This document shows, one piece after another, positions 45,842 to 55,745 of a stretch of DNA of 64,000 bases. The DNA lies in assembly GCF_001578105.1 (NCBI RefSeq), contig NZ_CP014275.1:310001-374000 (forward strand). The letters are read 5' to 3'. Position 1 is the first letter of the stretch. Every line of letters starts with the position of its first letter. The notes beneath the pieces were generated by a model. The model worked only from the letters and a program-made list of their open reading frames with translations, was not told the DNA's origin and did not search any database. Source of the stretch: Martelella sp. AD-3. GTDB taxonomy: Bacteria > Pseudomonadota > Alphaproteobacteria > Rhizobiales > Rhizobiaceae. A program made the position numbers and the translations under genes.

Positions 45842-46102
45842 CAGTACTTGCTTCAATGGTTTGTACGAGTGGCTTTATGCCTCTCTGGGGGCTGCTACGC
45901 AGGTGGCATCGTGGTTTGCTGTGTTTCGCCGGTGGTCTGCGTTTCCGGCGCCGAAAAGTCGGTCGGCTGGAGAGAGTCGACGCCGGCATTGCCTTGAGCA
46001 CCGTCCTTGCCATGGCTGCGGCCTCGAGCGGACCATCGATCGGATGGAACAAGCCTGCGTCCTGAGCCCGAGATCTGGCGCGCGATCGGAACAAGGGTAT
46101 CG

Positions 46103-46804
46103 TCAGGTCTTCGGGTCGTCGATCAACGGCGTGGGTTTGGCGAGTGTCTTCAGGGACGCGATGTCGGTAAGCCGGATCGACGTTCCGTCGACCTCGAGGC
46201 CGTAGGGCTTCAGCGTGTTGAAGGCGCGCGACAGGTTTTCCGGCGTCATGCCGAGCAGCGAGGCGAGCGTGCGCTTGTCATAGGGCAGGTCGAATGTGCC
46301 GGTGCCATTGCCGAATTCATGGTCCTGGCGCAGCAGCGTGTTCGCCAACCGTTCGACGGAACTGCGCAGCTTGAGGCCCTTGTGCTCCTTGATGACGTAG
46401 CGATAGCTGCCGGCCATTTCCAGCACCATGGCCCTTGCGAAGGCGTCATCGAGCTCGAAGATCGAGCGGACGTTTTCCGAGGGGATCAGAAGGATTTTCG
46501 AGCGCGCCCGCGTGCGTGCCGACATCAGATAGACCGCGTCCTTCAGCACGGCGGCCAGGATGAAGGCGCTGATCGGATGCACCATCGCCATCGTCGCCTC
46601 GCGTCGGTTGGCATTCGCGTAAAGCTCGACGCAGCCTTCGATCACGACATAGAGGAAATCAGCCGGATCGCCCTCATGCACCAGATCGAGCTGTGGCGGA
46701 AAGGTCTGGAGATAGGCCGCCTGCATAAGCGCCTCGAAGTTCTCCTCGCCCATGCTGTTGAACAGGCCGAGCGCCCGCACCTGGGGCAAATCGGATGACC
46801 GCAT
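46103..46804 (-). CDS. CRP/FNR-family regulator of nitrate respiration (NarR-like)
   Basis: 233-aa regulator: a cyclic-nucleotide-binding-like beta-roll (LVHEGDPADFLYVVIEGCVELYANANR), a dimer helix, and a C-terminal winged helix with KRTLASLLGMTPENLSRAFNTLKPYG, whose E-x-x-S-R recognition residues are those of FNR-type proteins binding TTGAT/ATCAA-like sites. It has one Cys only and so no [4Fe-4S] cluster like FNR. This fits the NarR/Dnr group, which respond to nitrate/nitrite or NO. ATG 46804 is favoured over GTG 46807 (AAGG 7 nt upstream). It is divergent from narK, as in Paracoccus. Confidence 0.88.
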   Translation of the reverse strand: MRSSDLPQVRALGLFNSMGEENFEALMQAAYLQTFPPQLDLVHEGDPADFLYVVIEGCVELYANANRREATMAMVHPISAFILAAVLKDAVYLMSARTRARSKILLIPSENVRSIFELDDAFARAMVLEMAGSYRYVIKEHKGLKLRSSVERLANTLLRQDHEFGNGTGTFDLPYDKRTLASLLGMTPENLSRAFNTLKPYGLEVDGTSIRLTDIASLKTLAKPTPLIDDPKT

Positions 46805-46950
46805 CACTTTGCCTTGATTTTTTTCGTATCTTCAATTGATAAATTTAGCAGCATCGCCCGGCATCCGCAACAGCCTGGTTTGACGTTGATGTCTGCACAG
46901 GGAGGCAATTTCACCTGCAATTCTTGTTTGTTCCGCGCCACCCGTCAACC

Positions 46951-46964
46951 TTGACTTAGGTCAA
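46951..46964. promoter_or_regulatory. FNR/NarR-type binding site upstream of narK
   Basis: TTGAC-TTAG-GTCAA is a perfect dyad with the 5-4-5 spacing of FNR-family sites (consensus TTGAT-N4-ATCAA). It lies about 85 bp before the narK ATG in the gap between the divergent narR-like and narK genes. A second overlapping dyad, GTCAA-CC-TTGAC, shares its left half (46944-46955). Binding by the adjacent regulator is inferred. Confidence 0.75.
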
Positions 46965-47046
46965 CTTCGCAGGGCTACAAAGCCTTCTAGCTCTCAGGCA
47001 CAGTTTCCAATGAGCGGCCTTCCGCTCGAGCCTTAGGGGGCATTTC

Positions 47047-49722
47047 ATGTCTGCAGTTGACGGTGTTTCGCGCGGTGACCAGCGTCGGGCGCTCTGTCTC
47101 AGCACGGTGGCGTTCACAGTCTGTTTCGCGGTCTGGACGATCTTCGCCATCATCGGGGTCGAGATCAAAAGTGAACTCGGCCTCTCCGAAACCCAGTTCG
47201 GCATTCTGGTGGCAACGCCGGTTCTCACCGGCTCGCTGACCCGACTGATGCTCGGCATTTGGACCGAGCAATATGGCGGGCGTTTGGTGTTTCCGTTGCA
47301 GATGCTGCTGGCCGCCGCGGCGACCTTTCTCCTGACCAGCGCCACGACCTATCCGCTTTTCCTGCTCGCCGCCCTTGGCGTCGGTCTTGCCGGCGGCTCC
47401 TTCGCCGTCGGCGTCACCTATGTGTCGCACTGGTATCCGCCGGAAAAGCAGGGTACGGCGCTCGGCATTTTCGGCGCGGGTAATGTCGGCGCGGCGGTGA
47501 CGAAATTCGGCGCGCCCTTTGTCATGGTGGCCTTCGGCTGGCAGGCGGTTGCCAATGTCTGGGCCTTCGCTCTGGCAGCCATTGCCGTCATCTTCTTCGT
47601 GTTCTCCAAACATGATCCGGTGTTCGAGGCCCGCCGCCTCTCCGGCGCGAAGGCGACCACGGTCGCGGCCCAGCTCGCGCCGCTGAAGAACCTGCAGGTC
47701 TGGCGCTTCTCGCTCTACTATTTCTTCGTCTTCGGCGCCTTCGTCGCGATGGCGCTGTGGCTGCCGCATTACCTCGTCGATGTCTACGGCGTCGATATCC
47801 GCACCGCGGGCATGGCGGCGGCCGCCTTCTCGCTCTCGGCCAGCCTGTTCCGCGCCTATGGCGGTCATCTCTCGGACCGGTTCGGCGCGCGCTCGGTGAT
47901 GTACTGGACCTTCGGCTTTGCGCTGCTCTTGCTGTTCATGCTGTCCTACCCGCCGACCAGCTACACGATCCATGCCAAGGGCGGTGATATCGTCTTCTCG
48001 ACCGCGATGAGCTTCGGCGCCTTCGTGCTGATGATCTTCTGTCTCGGTTTCTTCATGAGCCTCGGCAAGGCGGCGGTCTACAAGCATATCCCGGTCTATT
48101 ATCCCGACAATGTCGGCTCGGTCGGCGGTCTCGTCGGCATGATCGGCGGTCTCGGCGGCTTCGTCCTGCCGATCGTGTTCGGCACGCTGCTGGACCTGAC
48201 CGGCGTCTACACCACCTGCTTCGCCTTCCTGTTCCTGCTTGTGCTGGTCGCCCTGACCTGGATGCATCTTTCCATCCGCCAGATGGAGCGCCGCAACCGG
48301 ACGACGACCGACACCCTGCCGGAACTGCCGGAATTCGAGGGCATGACGCCGAAGACGTCGGCGGCGACGCTGACGGAATGGAACCCGGAGGACAAGACCT
48401 TCTGGGAACAGACCGGGCGGAAGATTGCCAAGCGTAATCTGTGGATCTCCATTCCCGCGCTGCTTCTCGCCTTTTCGGTCTGGATGGTGTGGTCGGTCGT
48501 CGTCGCGCGGCTTCCCGCGATCGGCTTCGATTTCACCGATGCCCAGCTCTTCTGGCTGGCGGCGTTGCCGGGGCTTTCGGGCGCCACGCTCAGGATCTTC
48601 TATTCCTTCATGGTGCCGATTTTCGGCGGCCGGCTGTGGACCACGCTTTCCACCGCCTCGCTGCTGCTGCCGGCCATGGGCATCGGCTATGCCGTGCAAA
48701 ACCCGGAAACGCCCTATCTGATCTTCCTCGTTCTGGCGCTTCTGTGCGGTCTCGGCGGCGGCAATTTCGCCTCGTCCATGGCCAATATCAGCTTCTTCTT
48801 CCCCAAGGCCGAAAAGGGCAATGCGCTCGCCATGAATGCCGGTCTCGGCAATCTCGGGGTCTCGGTCATGCAGTTCCTGGTGCCGGTCGTCATCACCATG
48901 GGCGTCTTCGGCGCGCTTGGCGGCGAACCGCAGGCGCTTTCGGATGGCGGGCGGCTTTGGCTGCAGAATGCCGGCTTCGTCTGGGTGCCGTTCATCATCG
49001 CCGCCACCATCGCCGCCTATTTCGGCATGAATGACATTGCCTCGGCCAAGGCCTCCTTTGCCGATCAGGCGGTGATTTTCTCGCGCTTCCACAACTGGAT
49101 CATGTGCGTCCTTTACACCGGCACGTTCGGCTCGTTCATCGGCTATTCGGCGGGTTTCCCGCTGTTGATGAAAACCCAGTTCCCCGAGGTCAACGCGCTG
49201 TCCTACGCCTTCCTCGGCCCGCTTGTCGGCGCGCTGAGCCGGGCTGGCACAGGCTGGATTTCCGACCGCTTCGGTGGCGGGCGGGTGACCTTCTGGACCT
49301 TCGTCGGCATGTTCGTCGCTGTCGTCGGCGTGCTGCAATTCCTGCCGCAGGACGGGGCGGGCGGTAATTTCTGGGCCTTCTTCGCCTGCTTCATGGCGCT
49401 GTTCTTCCTCACTGGTGTGGGCAATGCGTCGACCTTCCAGATGATCCCGGCAATCATGCGCCAGGAAGTGCCGCGGCTGATGCCGGAACTGGATGCGGGC
49501 GCGCTGCAGAAGCAGACGGACCGCGAGAGCGCGGCGATCATCGCGTTTACCTCGGCGATTGCCGCCTATGGCGCATTCTTCATCCCCAAATCCTATGGAA
49601 CCTCAATCTCGATGACCGGCGGACCGGATATGGCGCTGTGGGGCTTCGGCATCTTCTACGTCATCTGCGCCGTGCTGACCTTCTTCTACTACACCCGCCG
49701 CAATGCGCCGGTGCCCTGCTAA
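47047..49722 (+). CDS. narK: Fused NarK1-NarK2 nitrate/nitrite transporter
   Basis: 891-aa protein made of two complete MFS halves of about 12 helices each. The first (residues 1-420) has SELGLSETQFGILVATPVLTGSLTRLMLG and the nitrate-signature GGSFAVGVTYVSHWYPPEKQGTALGIFGAGNVG. The second (from about 460) repeats this as GLGGGNFASSMANISFFFPKAEKGNALAMNAGLGN. Known fusions pair a NarK1-type proton-nitrate symporter with a NarK2-type nitrate/nitrite antiporter. AGGGGG precedes the ATG. It is the first gene of the nar run, 25 bp before narG. Confidence 0.95.
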   Translation: MSAVDGVSRGDQRRALCLSTVAFTVCFAVWTIFAIIGVEIKSELGLSETQFGILVATPVLTGSLTRLMLGIWTEQYGGRLVFPLQMLLAAAATFLLTSATTYPLFLLAALGVGLAGGSFAVGVTYVSHWYPPEKQGTALGIFGAGNVGAAVTKFGAPFVMVAFGWQAVANVWAFALAAIAVIFFVFSKHDPVFEARRLSGAKATTVAAQLAPLKNLQVWRFSLYYFFVFGAFVAMALWLPHYLVDVYGVDIRTAGMAAAAFSLSASLFRAYGGHLSDRFGARSVMYWTFGFALLLLFMLSYPPTSYTIHAKGGDIVFSTAMSFGAFVLMIFCLGFFMSLGKAAVYKHIPVYYPDNVGSVGGLVGMIGGLGGFVLPIVFGTLLDLTGVYTTCFAFLFLLVLVALTWMHLSIRQMERRNRTTTDTLPELPEFEGMTPKTSAATLTEWNPEDKTFWEQTGRKIAKRNLWISIPALLLAFSVWMVWSVVVARLPAIGFDFTDAQLFWLAALPGLSGATLRIFYSFMVPIFGGRLWTTLSTASLLLPAMGIGYAVQNPETPYLIFLVLALLCGLGGGNFASSMANISFFFPKAEKGNALAMNAGLGNLGVSVMQFLVPVVITMGVFGALGGEPQALSDGGRLWLQNAGFVWVPFIIAATIAAYFGMNDIASAKASFADQAVIFSRFHNWIMCVLYTGTFGSFIGYSAGFPLLMKTQFPEVNALSYAFLGPLVGALSRAGTGWISDRFGGGRVTFWTFVGMFVAVVGVLQFLPQDGAGGNFWAFFACFMALFFLTGVGNASTFQMIPAIMRQEVPRLMPELDAGALQKQTDRESAAIIAFTSAIAAYGAFFIPKSYGTSISMTGGPDMALWGFGIFYVICAVLTFFYYTRRNAPVPC

Positions 49723-49746
49723 TCGCCCGAAACAAAGGAACGGATC

Positions 49747-52700
49747 ATGTCTCTTCTCCTCGACCGCCTCAACTTTCTGGCACGCAAGAATGTCGATACA
49801 TTCTCCGATGGTCACGGTGTGACGACGAATGAAAATCGCGATTGGGAGGAAGCCTATCGCAAGCGCTGGCAGCACGACAAGATCGTGCGCTCCACCCATG
49901 GCGTGAACTGCACGGGCTCCTGTTCTTGGAAGATCTACGTCAAGGGCGGGATCGTCACCTGGGAAACCCAGCAGACCGATTATCCACGCACAAGGCCGGA
50001 TATGCCCAATCACGAACCGCGCGGCTGTTCGCGCGGGGCGAGCTACAGCTGGTACATGTATTCGGCCAACCGGGTGAAATACCCGCTGATCCGGGCGCGG
50101 CTCCTGAAGCTCTGGCGCAAGGAGCGCGCCGACAAGAGCCCGGTCGCGGCCTGGCGCGCCATTCAGGAGGACTCGGCAAAGCGGGCCGAATACATCAAGG
50201 TGCGCGGCCTTGGCGGTTTCGTGCGCGCCACCTGGGACGAGGTCAACGAGCTCATCGCGGCGGCCAACGCCTATACCGCGAAGAGGTGGGGGCCCGACCG
50301 CGTCATCGGATTTTCGCCGATCCCGGCGATGTCGATGGTCTCTTACGCGGCCGGGTCCCGCTACCTGTCGCTGCTCGGCGGCACCTGCATGTCGTTTTAC
50401 GACTGGTATTGCGACCTGCCGCCGGCCTCGCCGATGACCTGGGGCGAGCAGACCGACGTGCCGGAATCGGCCGACTGGTACAATGCCGGCTTCCTGATGC
50501 TCTGGGGCTCCAACGTGCCCCAGACCCGCACGCCGGATGCGCATTTCTACACCGAGGTGCGCTACAAGGGTACGAAATCGGTCGTCGTCTCGCCGGACTA
50601 TTCGGAAGCCGCGAAATTCTCTGATCTCTGGCTGCACCCGAAGCAGGGAACCGATGCGGCGCTTGCCATGGCGCTCGGCCATGTGATCCTGCGCGAATAT
50701 CACCTCGACCGGACGATCGGTTATTTCGACGATTACTGTCGCCGCTACACCGACATGCCGATGCTGGTGCGGCTGGTGAAGAAGGACGGCCGCTTCGTGC
50801 CGGAACGCTTCCTCCGCGCCTCCGATTTCAGGGACGGCCTCGGCGAGAGCAACAATCCCGAATGGAAGACGGTCGGCTTCGACGCGAAGACCGGCGACGT
50901 CGTCGCGCCGCGCGGTTCGGCGGGTTATCGCTGGGGCGAGAAGGGCAAGTGGAACCTCGAGCAGAAGGATGGCGCGGGCAGCGACATCGATCTGGTCATG
51001 AGCCTTGCCGAAAACCATGACGGCGTCGAGGACGTTGCCTTTCCCTATTTCGGCAGTCGCGCGCATGACTATTTCGAGGGCACAGATCATGACGACGTTC
51101 TGGCGCGCAAGGTGCCAGTCCGCCGGGTAGCACTCGCCGACGGCGAGGCGGTTGTCGCCACGGTCTTCGACCTGTTCGTCGCCAATTACGGCCTCGACCG
51201 CGGCTTCGGCGGCGACAATGTCGCAAGCTCCTTCGATGACGCAACGCCCTACACGCCGGCATGGGCGGAAAAGATCACCGGCGTGCCGCGCGAGCAGATC
51301 ATCGCCACCGCCCGCGCCTTCGCGGGCAACGCGGAAAAGACCAATGGCCGTTCCATGGTCATTCTCGGCGCCGGTCTGAACCACTGGTACCATATGGACA
51401 TGAATTACCGCGGCATAATCAACATGCTGGTGATGTGCGGCTGTATCGGCCAGTCGGGCGGCGGCTGGAGCCATTATGTCGGTCAGGAAAAACTGCGGCC
51501 GCAGACCGGCTGGCTGCCGCTCGCCTTCGGGCTCGACTGGCAGCGCCCGCCGCGCCACATGAACTCGACCTCGTTCTTCTACGCCCACACCGATCAGTGG
51601 CGCTACGAGACGGTAAAGGTTGATGAGCTGCTGTCGCCGACAGCGCCGGAAGGGCCGTGGGATGCAACGCTGATCGATTACAATATCCGCGCCGAGCGGA
51701 TGGGCTGGCTGCCATCCGCGCCGCAATTGCGCACCAACCCGCTGGAGGTCGCCCGCGCGGCGGAAGCCTCGGGCCAAAAGCCCGCCGACTATATCGCCGA
51801 TGCGCTGAAATCCGGTACGCTTTCCATGTCCTGCGAGGACCCGGATGCGGAGGAAAACTGGCCGCGCAACATGTTCGTCTGGCGCTCCAACCTGCTCGGT
51901 TCCTCGGGCAAGGGGCACGAATATTTCCTCAAGCACCTGCTCGGCACTTCCCATGGCCTGCTTGGCAAGGACCTCGGCGACGAGGGCCGTCAGGAGGTGA
52001 AGGAGGCTGTCTGGCATGACGAGGCGCCGGAAGGAAAGCTCGATCTGCTGGTGACCCTCGACTTCCGCATGTCGACCACCTGCGTCTATTCCGACATCGT
52101 GTTGCCGACGGCGACATGGTACGAGAAAAACGACCTCAACACCTCCGACATGCACCCCTTCATCCACCCACTGACCAGTGCGGCCGATCCGGCCTGGCAG
52201 TCGCGTTCGGACTGGGAAATCTTCAAGGGCATCGCAAAGACGTTTTCCGAGGTCGCGCCGGAAGTGCTGGGCGTCGAAAAGGATATCGTGCTGGTGCCGA
52301 CCCTGCACGACACGCCCGGCGAACTGGCCCAGCCCTTCGACGTGAAGGACTGGAAGCAGGGCGAGATCGATCCGGTTCCGGGCAAGACCATGCCGACGGT
52401 TGCCGTCGTCGAGCGGGATTATCCCAATCTCTACAAGCGCTTCACCTCGGTCGGGCCGCTGCTCGACACGCTCGGCAATGGCGGCAAGGGCATTTCCTGG
52501 AACACGGAACATGAGGTCGGCCTGCTCGGCAAGCTCAACGGCACGGTGACGGAAGAGGGGGCCTCGAAGGGCCGTCCGAAGATCGACACCGATATCGACG
52601 CCACGGAGGTGATCCTGTCGCTTGCGCCGGAGACCAATGGCGAGGTCGCGGTCAAGGCCTGGGAGGCGCTCTCGGTGATTACCGGGCGCGACCACACCCA

Positions 52701-53490
52701 TCTCGCCCTTCCGAAAGAGGACGAAAAGATCCGCTTCCGCGACATCGTCGCTCAGCCGCGCAAGATCATTTCCTCGCCGACATGGTCGGGGCTGGAATCG
52801 GAGAAGGTCTGCTACAACGCCTGCTATACCAACGTCCACGAACTGATCCCGTGGCGCACGCTCTCCGGGCGTCAGCAGCTCTATCAGGACCATTTGTGGA
52901 TGCGGGCCTTTGGCGAGGCTTTTTGCGTCTACCGCCCGCCGATCGACACGGGCACCGTGACGCCGGCAATCGAGGCGCGTCTCGACGGCCAGCCGCATCT
53001 GGTGCTGAACTTCATCACGCCGCACCAGAAATGGGGCATCCACTCCACCTATACCGACAACCTGTTGATGCTGACGCTGAACCGCGGCGGCCCGGTGGTG
53101 TGGATTTCGGAGCCGGATGCGGCCCGCGCCGGCATCGTCGATAACGACTGGGTCGAGGTCTACAATGCCAATGGCGCGCTGGTTGCCCGCGCGGTGGTCT
53201 CGCAGCGCATGAAGGACGGCACGATCTTCATGTACCACGCGCAGGAGAAGATCGTGAACACGCCCGGCTCGCCGCTGACCGGTCAGCGCGGCGGTATTCA
53301 CAACTCCGTCACCCGCGTGATCCCGAAGCCCACCCACATGATCGGCGGCTACGCCCATCAGTCCTACGGTTTCAACTACTACGGAACCGTCGGCGCCAAC
53401 CGCGATGAATTCGTCGTCGTCCGCAAGCTCGAAAATGTCGACTGGATGGACGAAACCCCAAGCCTTGCAGGAAAGGAGGCCGCAGAATGA
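49747..53490 (+). CDS. narG: Respiratory nitrate reductase alpha subunit
   Basis: 1247-aa molybdopterin-guanine-dinucleotide catalytic subunit of the membrane-bound, cytoplasm-facing NarGHI complex. The N-terminal FS0 cluster motif with a His ligand is in HGVNCTGSCSWKIYVKGG. Other family landmarks are PNHEPRGCSRGASYSWYMYS, and the Mo-ligand region YDWYCDLPPASPMTWGEQTDVPESADW. Length is standard. It ends by overlapping narH as ATGA. A long antisense frame (49603-53502) is a shadow. Confidence 0.98.
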   Translation: MSLLLDRLNFLARKNVDTFSDGHGVTTNENRDWEEAYRKRWQHDKIVRSTHGVNCTGSCSWKIYVKGGIVTWETQQTDYPRTRPDMPNHEPRGCSRGASYSWYMYSANRVKYPLIRARLLKLWRKERADKSPVAAWRAIQEDSAKRAEYIKVRGLGGFVRATWDEVNELIAAANAYTAKRWGPDRVIGFSPIPAMSMVSYAAGSRYLSLLGGTCMSFYDWYCDLPPASPMTWGEQTDVPESADWYNAGFLMLWGSNVPQTRTPDAHFYTEVRYKGTKSVVVSPDYSEAAKFSDLWLHPKQGTDAALAMALGHVILREYHLDRTIGYFDDYCRRYTDMPMLVRLVKKDGRFVPERFLRASDFRDGLGESNNPEWKTVGFDAKTGDVVAPRGSAGYRWGEKGKWNLEQKDGAGSDIDLVMSLAENHDGVEDVAFPYFGSRAHDYFEGTDHDDVLARKVPVRRVALADGEAVVATVFDLFVANYGLDRGFGGDNVASSFDDATPYTPAWAEKITGVPREQIIATARAFAGNAEKTNGRSMVILGAGLNHWYHMDMNYRGIINMLVMCGCIGQSGGGWSHYVGQEKLRPQTGWLPLAFGLDWQRPPRHMNSTSFFYAHTDQWRYETVKVDELLSPTAPEGPWDATLIDYNIRAERMGWLPSAPQLRTNPLEVARAAEASGQKPADYIADALKSGTLSMSCEDPDAEENWPRNMFVWRSNLLGSSGKGHEYFLKHLLGTSHGLLGKDLGDEGRQEVKEAVWHDEAPEGKLDLLVTLDFRMSTTCVYSDIVLPTATWYEKNDLNTSDMHPFIHPLTSAADPAWQSRSDWEIFKGIAKTFSEVAPEVLGVEKDIVLVPTLHDTPGELAQPFDVKDWKQGEIDPVPGKTMPTVAVVERDYPNLYKRFTSVGPLLDTLGNGGKGISWNTEHEVGLLGKLNGTVTEEGASKGRPKIDTDIDATEVILSLAPETNGEVAVKAWEALSVITGRDHTHLALPKEDEKIRFRDIVAQPRKIISSPTWSGLESEKVCYNACYTNVHELIPWRTLSGRQQLYQDHLWMRAFGEAFCVYRPPIDTGTVTPAIEARLDGQPHLVLNFITPHQKWGIHSTYTDNLLMLTLNRGGPVVWISEPDAARAGIVDNDWVEVYNANGALVARAVVSQRMKDGTIFMYHAQEKIVNTPGSPLTGQRGGIHNSVTRVIPKPTHMIGGYAHQSYGFNYYGTVGANRDEFVVVRKLENVDWMDETPSLAGKEAAE

Positions 53491-55025
53491 AGGTCCGTGC
53501 ACAGATCGGCATGGTGTTGAACCTCGATAAATGCATCGGGTGCCACACCTGCTCCGTCACCTGCAAGAATGTCTGGACGAACCGCGAAGGCGTTGAATAC
53601 GCCTGGTTCAACAATGTCGAGACCAAGCCGGGGATCGGCTTTCCCAAGGAATGGGAAAACCAGAAGAAATGGAATGGCGGCTGGGTCCGCAAGAAGAACG
53701 GCCGGATCGAGCCGAAGATGGGCGCCAAATGGCGCATCCTCGCCAAGATCTTCGCCAATCCGGACCTGCCGGAAATCGACGACTATTACGAGCCGTTCGA
53801 TTTCGATTACGGCCATCTCCAGACCGCCGGCGAAAGCAAGACCATGCCGACGGCACGGCCGCGCTCGAAGCTGACCGGCGAGCGGATGGAGAAGATCGAA
53901 TGGGGGCCGAACTGGGAGGAAATTCTCGGCGGCGAATTCGAGAAGCGCTCGAAGGACGTGAATTTCGAGGGGGTCGAGAAGGAAATCTACGGCCAGTTCG
54001 AAAACACCTTCATGATGTACCTGCCGCGCCTGTGCGAGCACTGCCTGAACCCCACCTGCGTGGCGGCCTGTCCCTCAGGCGCGATCTACAAGCGTGAGGA
54101 TGACGGCATCGTCCTGATCGACCAGGAGAAGTGCCGCGGCTGGCGCATGTGTGTCTCCGGCTGCCCCTACAAGAAGATCTATTACAACTGGAATTCCGGC
54201 AAATCGGAAAAGTGCATCTTCTGCTATCCGCGCATCGAGGCCGGCCAGCCGACGGTGTGCTCGGAAACCTGCGTCGGTCGCATCCGCTATCTTGGCGTCA
54301 TTCTCTACGATGCCGACCGGATTTCGGAAGCCGCCTCCACGGCCAATGAGCAGGATCTCTATGAGGAACAGCTCAAGGTGTTCCTCGATCCGACCGATCC
54401 GGCGGTTATCGAACAGGCCCGCAAGGACGGCGTGCCGGAAGACTGGCTGAAGGCGGCCAGAAACTCGCCGGTCTACAAGATGGCGATTGACTGGAAAGTG
54501 GCGTTCCCGTTGCATCCGGAATATCGCACGCTGCCGATGGTCTGGTACGTGCCGCCGCTCTCGCCGGTCCAGTCGGCCGCCGAGGCCGGCAAGCTCGGTC
54601 TCGATGGCGCAATGCCCGATGTGAAGTCGCTGCGCATTCCGGTGCGCTACCTCGCCAACCTTTTGACGGCGGGCAAGGAGGAACCGGTGGTGACGGCGCT
54701 GGAACGCATGCTCGCCATGCGCGCCTATATGCGCTCGAAGACCGTTGATGGCGTCGACGACAATGCGATTGCCGAACGCGTCGGCCTCACCGGCCAGATG
54801 ATCGAGGACATGTACCACGTGATGGCGATTGCCAATTACGAGGACCGTTTCGTCATCCCGACCACCCATCGGGAGGTCTCCGAAGACGCTTACGACGTGC
54901 GCGGCTCCTGCGGCTTCTCCTTCGGCAATGGCTGTTCCGGCGGCAATTCCGAAACGGAACTCTTCGGCGCCGGGCGCCGCAAGGTGGTGCAGACGCCGAC
55001 CGATATCTTCAAGGAGCAGGTCTGA
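53487..55025 (+). CDS. narH: Respiratory nitrate reductase beta subunit
   Basis: 512-aa iron-sulphur subunit passing electrons from NarI to NarG. Cluster motifs: CIGCHTCSVTC (Cys16, 19, 22, 26), CEHCLNPTCVAACPSG, CRGWRMCVSGCPYKK with the Trp that marks the [3Fe-4S] cluster, and CIFCYPRIEAGQPTVCSETC. Start ATG overlaps narG by 4 nt; the stop overlaps narJ by one base (TGATG). Confidence 0.98.
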   Translation: MKVRAQIGMVLNLDKCIGCHTCSVTCKNVWTNREGVEYAWFNNVETKPGIGFPKEWENQKKWNGGWVRKKNGRIEPKMGAKWRILAKIFANPDLPEIDDYYEPFDFDYGHLQTAGESKTMPTARPRSKLTGERMEKIEWGPNWEEILGGEFEKRSKDVNFEGVEKEIYGQFENTFMMYLPRLCEHCLNPTCVAACPSGAIYKREDDGIVLIDQEKCRGWRMCVSGCPYKKIYYNWNSGKSEKCIFCYPRIEAGQPTVCSETCVGRIRYLGVILYDADRISEAASTANEQDLYEEQLKVFLDPTDPAVIEQARKDGVPEDWLKAARNSPVYKMAIDWKVAFPLHPEYRTLPMVWYVPPLSPVQSAAEAGKLGLDGAMPDVKSLRIPVRYLANLLTAGKEEPVVTALERMLAMRAYMRSKTVDGVDDNAIAERVGLTGQMIEDMYHVMAIANYEDRFVIPTTHREVSEDAYDVRGSCGFSFGNGCSGGNSETELFGAGRRKVVQTPTDIFKEQV

Positions 55026-55735
55026 TGAATATCGCCCTGAAAATCACCTCGCTGCTTCTGTCCTATCCGGAGAAGGAACTGCTGGACGAATTGCCGGAGT
55101 TGAAGGTCGCGCTCGCGTCCTCGGCGGTGCCGGAAGCCGTTGCCGTGGCGCTCGGAAGGCTGATCGACGATCTCGCGGGCCGCGATCTCTATGGGGCCCA
55201 GGAACGCTATGTCCATCTCTTCGACCGCACCCGAGCGCTGTCGCTGCATCTCTTCGAGCACATCCACGGCGAAAGCCGGGATCGCGGGCAGGCCATGGTC
55301 GACCTGATGGCGCTTTACGAGGCCGGCGGTTTCGAGATCGACGCGAAGGAACTGCCGGACTACCTGCCGCTGTTTCTGGAGTTTCTCTCCACCCGCCCCA
55401 AGACGGAGGCGGAAGACCTTCTAGGCCAGACGGCGCACATCACCGAGGCGATCGGCGAGCGGCTGAGGAGGCGGGAATCCGTCTACGCATCGGCTTTTGC
55501 CGCGCTTTCCCTGCTGTCATCGGCCGAGGCCGATCAGAAGCTCCTGAAGGAGTTGATGGCAGCCCCCGAAGACGACCCCGACGACCTGAAAGCGCTCGAC
55601 AGCATCTGGGAAGAGGAAGCCGTCACCTTCGGCGGCAATGCCGGCGAGGGCGCGTGCGGGCCGGACCGGCTCAGGACCCGCATGCGCGCGGCAGACCGCC
55701 AACCCGGCGATGTCGCCGGTTCCATACCGAATTAG
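55025..55735 (+). CDS. narJ: Nitrate reductase assembly chaperone
   Basis: 236-aa NarJ/TorD-family chaperone: LKITSLLLSYPEKELLDELPEL, YVHLFDRTRALSLHLFEHIHGESRDRGQAMVDL and LPDYLPLFLEFLSTRP are the conserved helices. It holds NarG for cofactor insertion and is not part of the final enzyme. It overlaps narH by one base and is 10 bp from narI. Confidence 0.96.
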   Translation: MNIALKITSLLLSYPEKELLDELPELKVALASSAVPEAVAVALGRLIDDLAGRDLYGAQERYVHLFDRTRALSLHLFEHIHGESRDRGQAMVDLMALYEAGGFEIDAKELPDYLPLFLEFLSTRPKTEAEDLLGQTAHITEAIGERLRRRESVYASAFAALSLLSSAEADQKLLKELMAAPEDDPDDLKALDSIWEEEAVTFGGNAGEGACGPDRLRTRMRAADRQPGDVAGSIPN

Positions 55736-55745
55736 GAGACAGACC

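Noticed and set aside
46987..49338. Antisense frame of 783 codons opposite narK
   Set aside because: Its composition (long runs of charged residues such as GGDDERHPDEAG) is the complement of membrane helices; narK is certain.
49603..53502. Antisense frame of 1299 codons opposite narG
   Set aside because: It is the mirror of narG in high-GC sequence: no family motifs, no ribosome site, and narG is certain.
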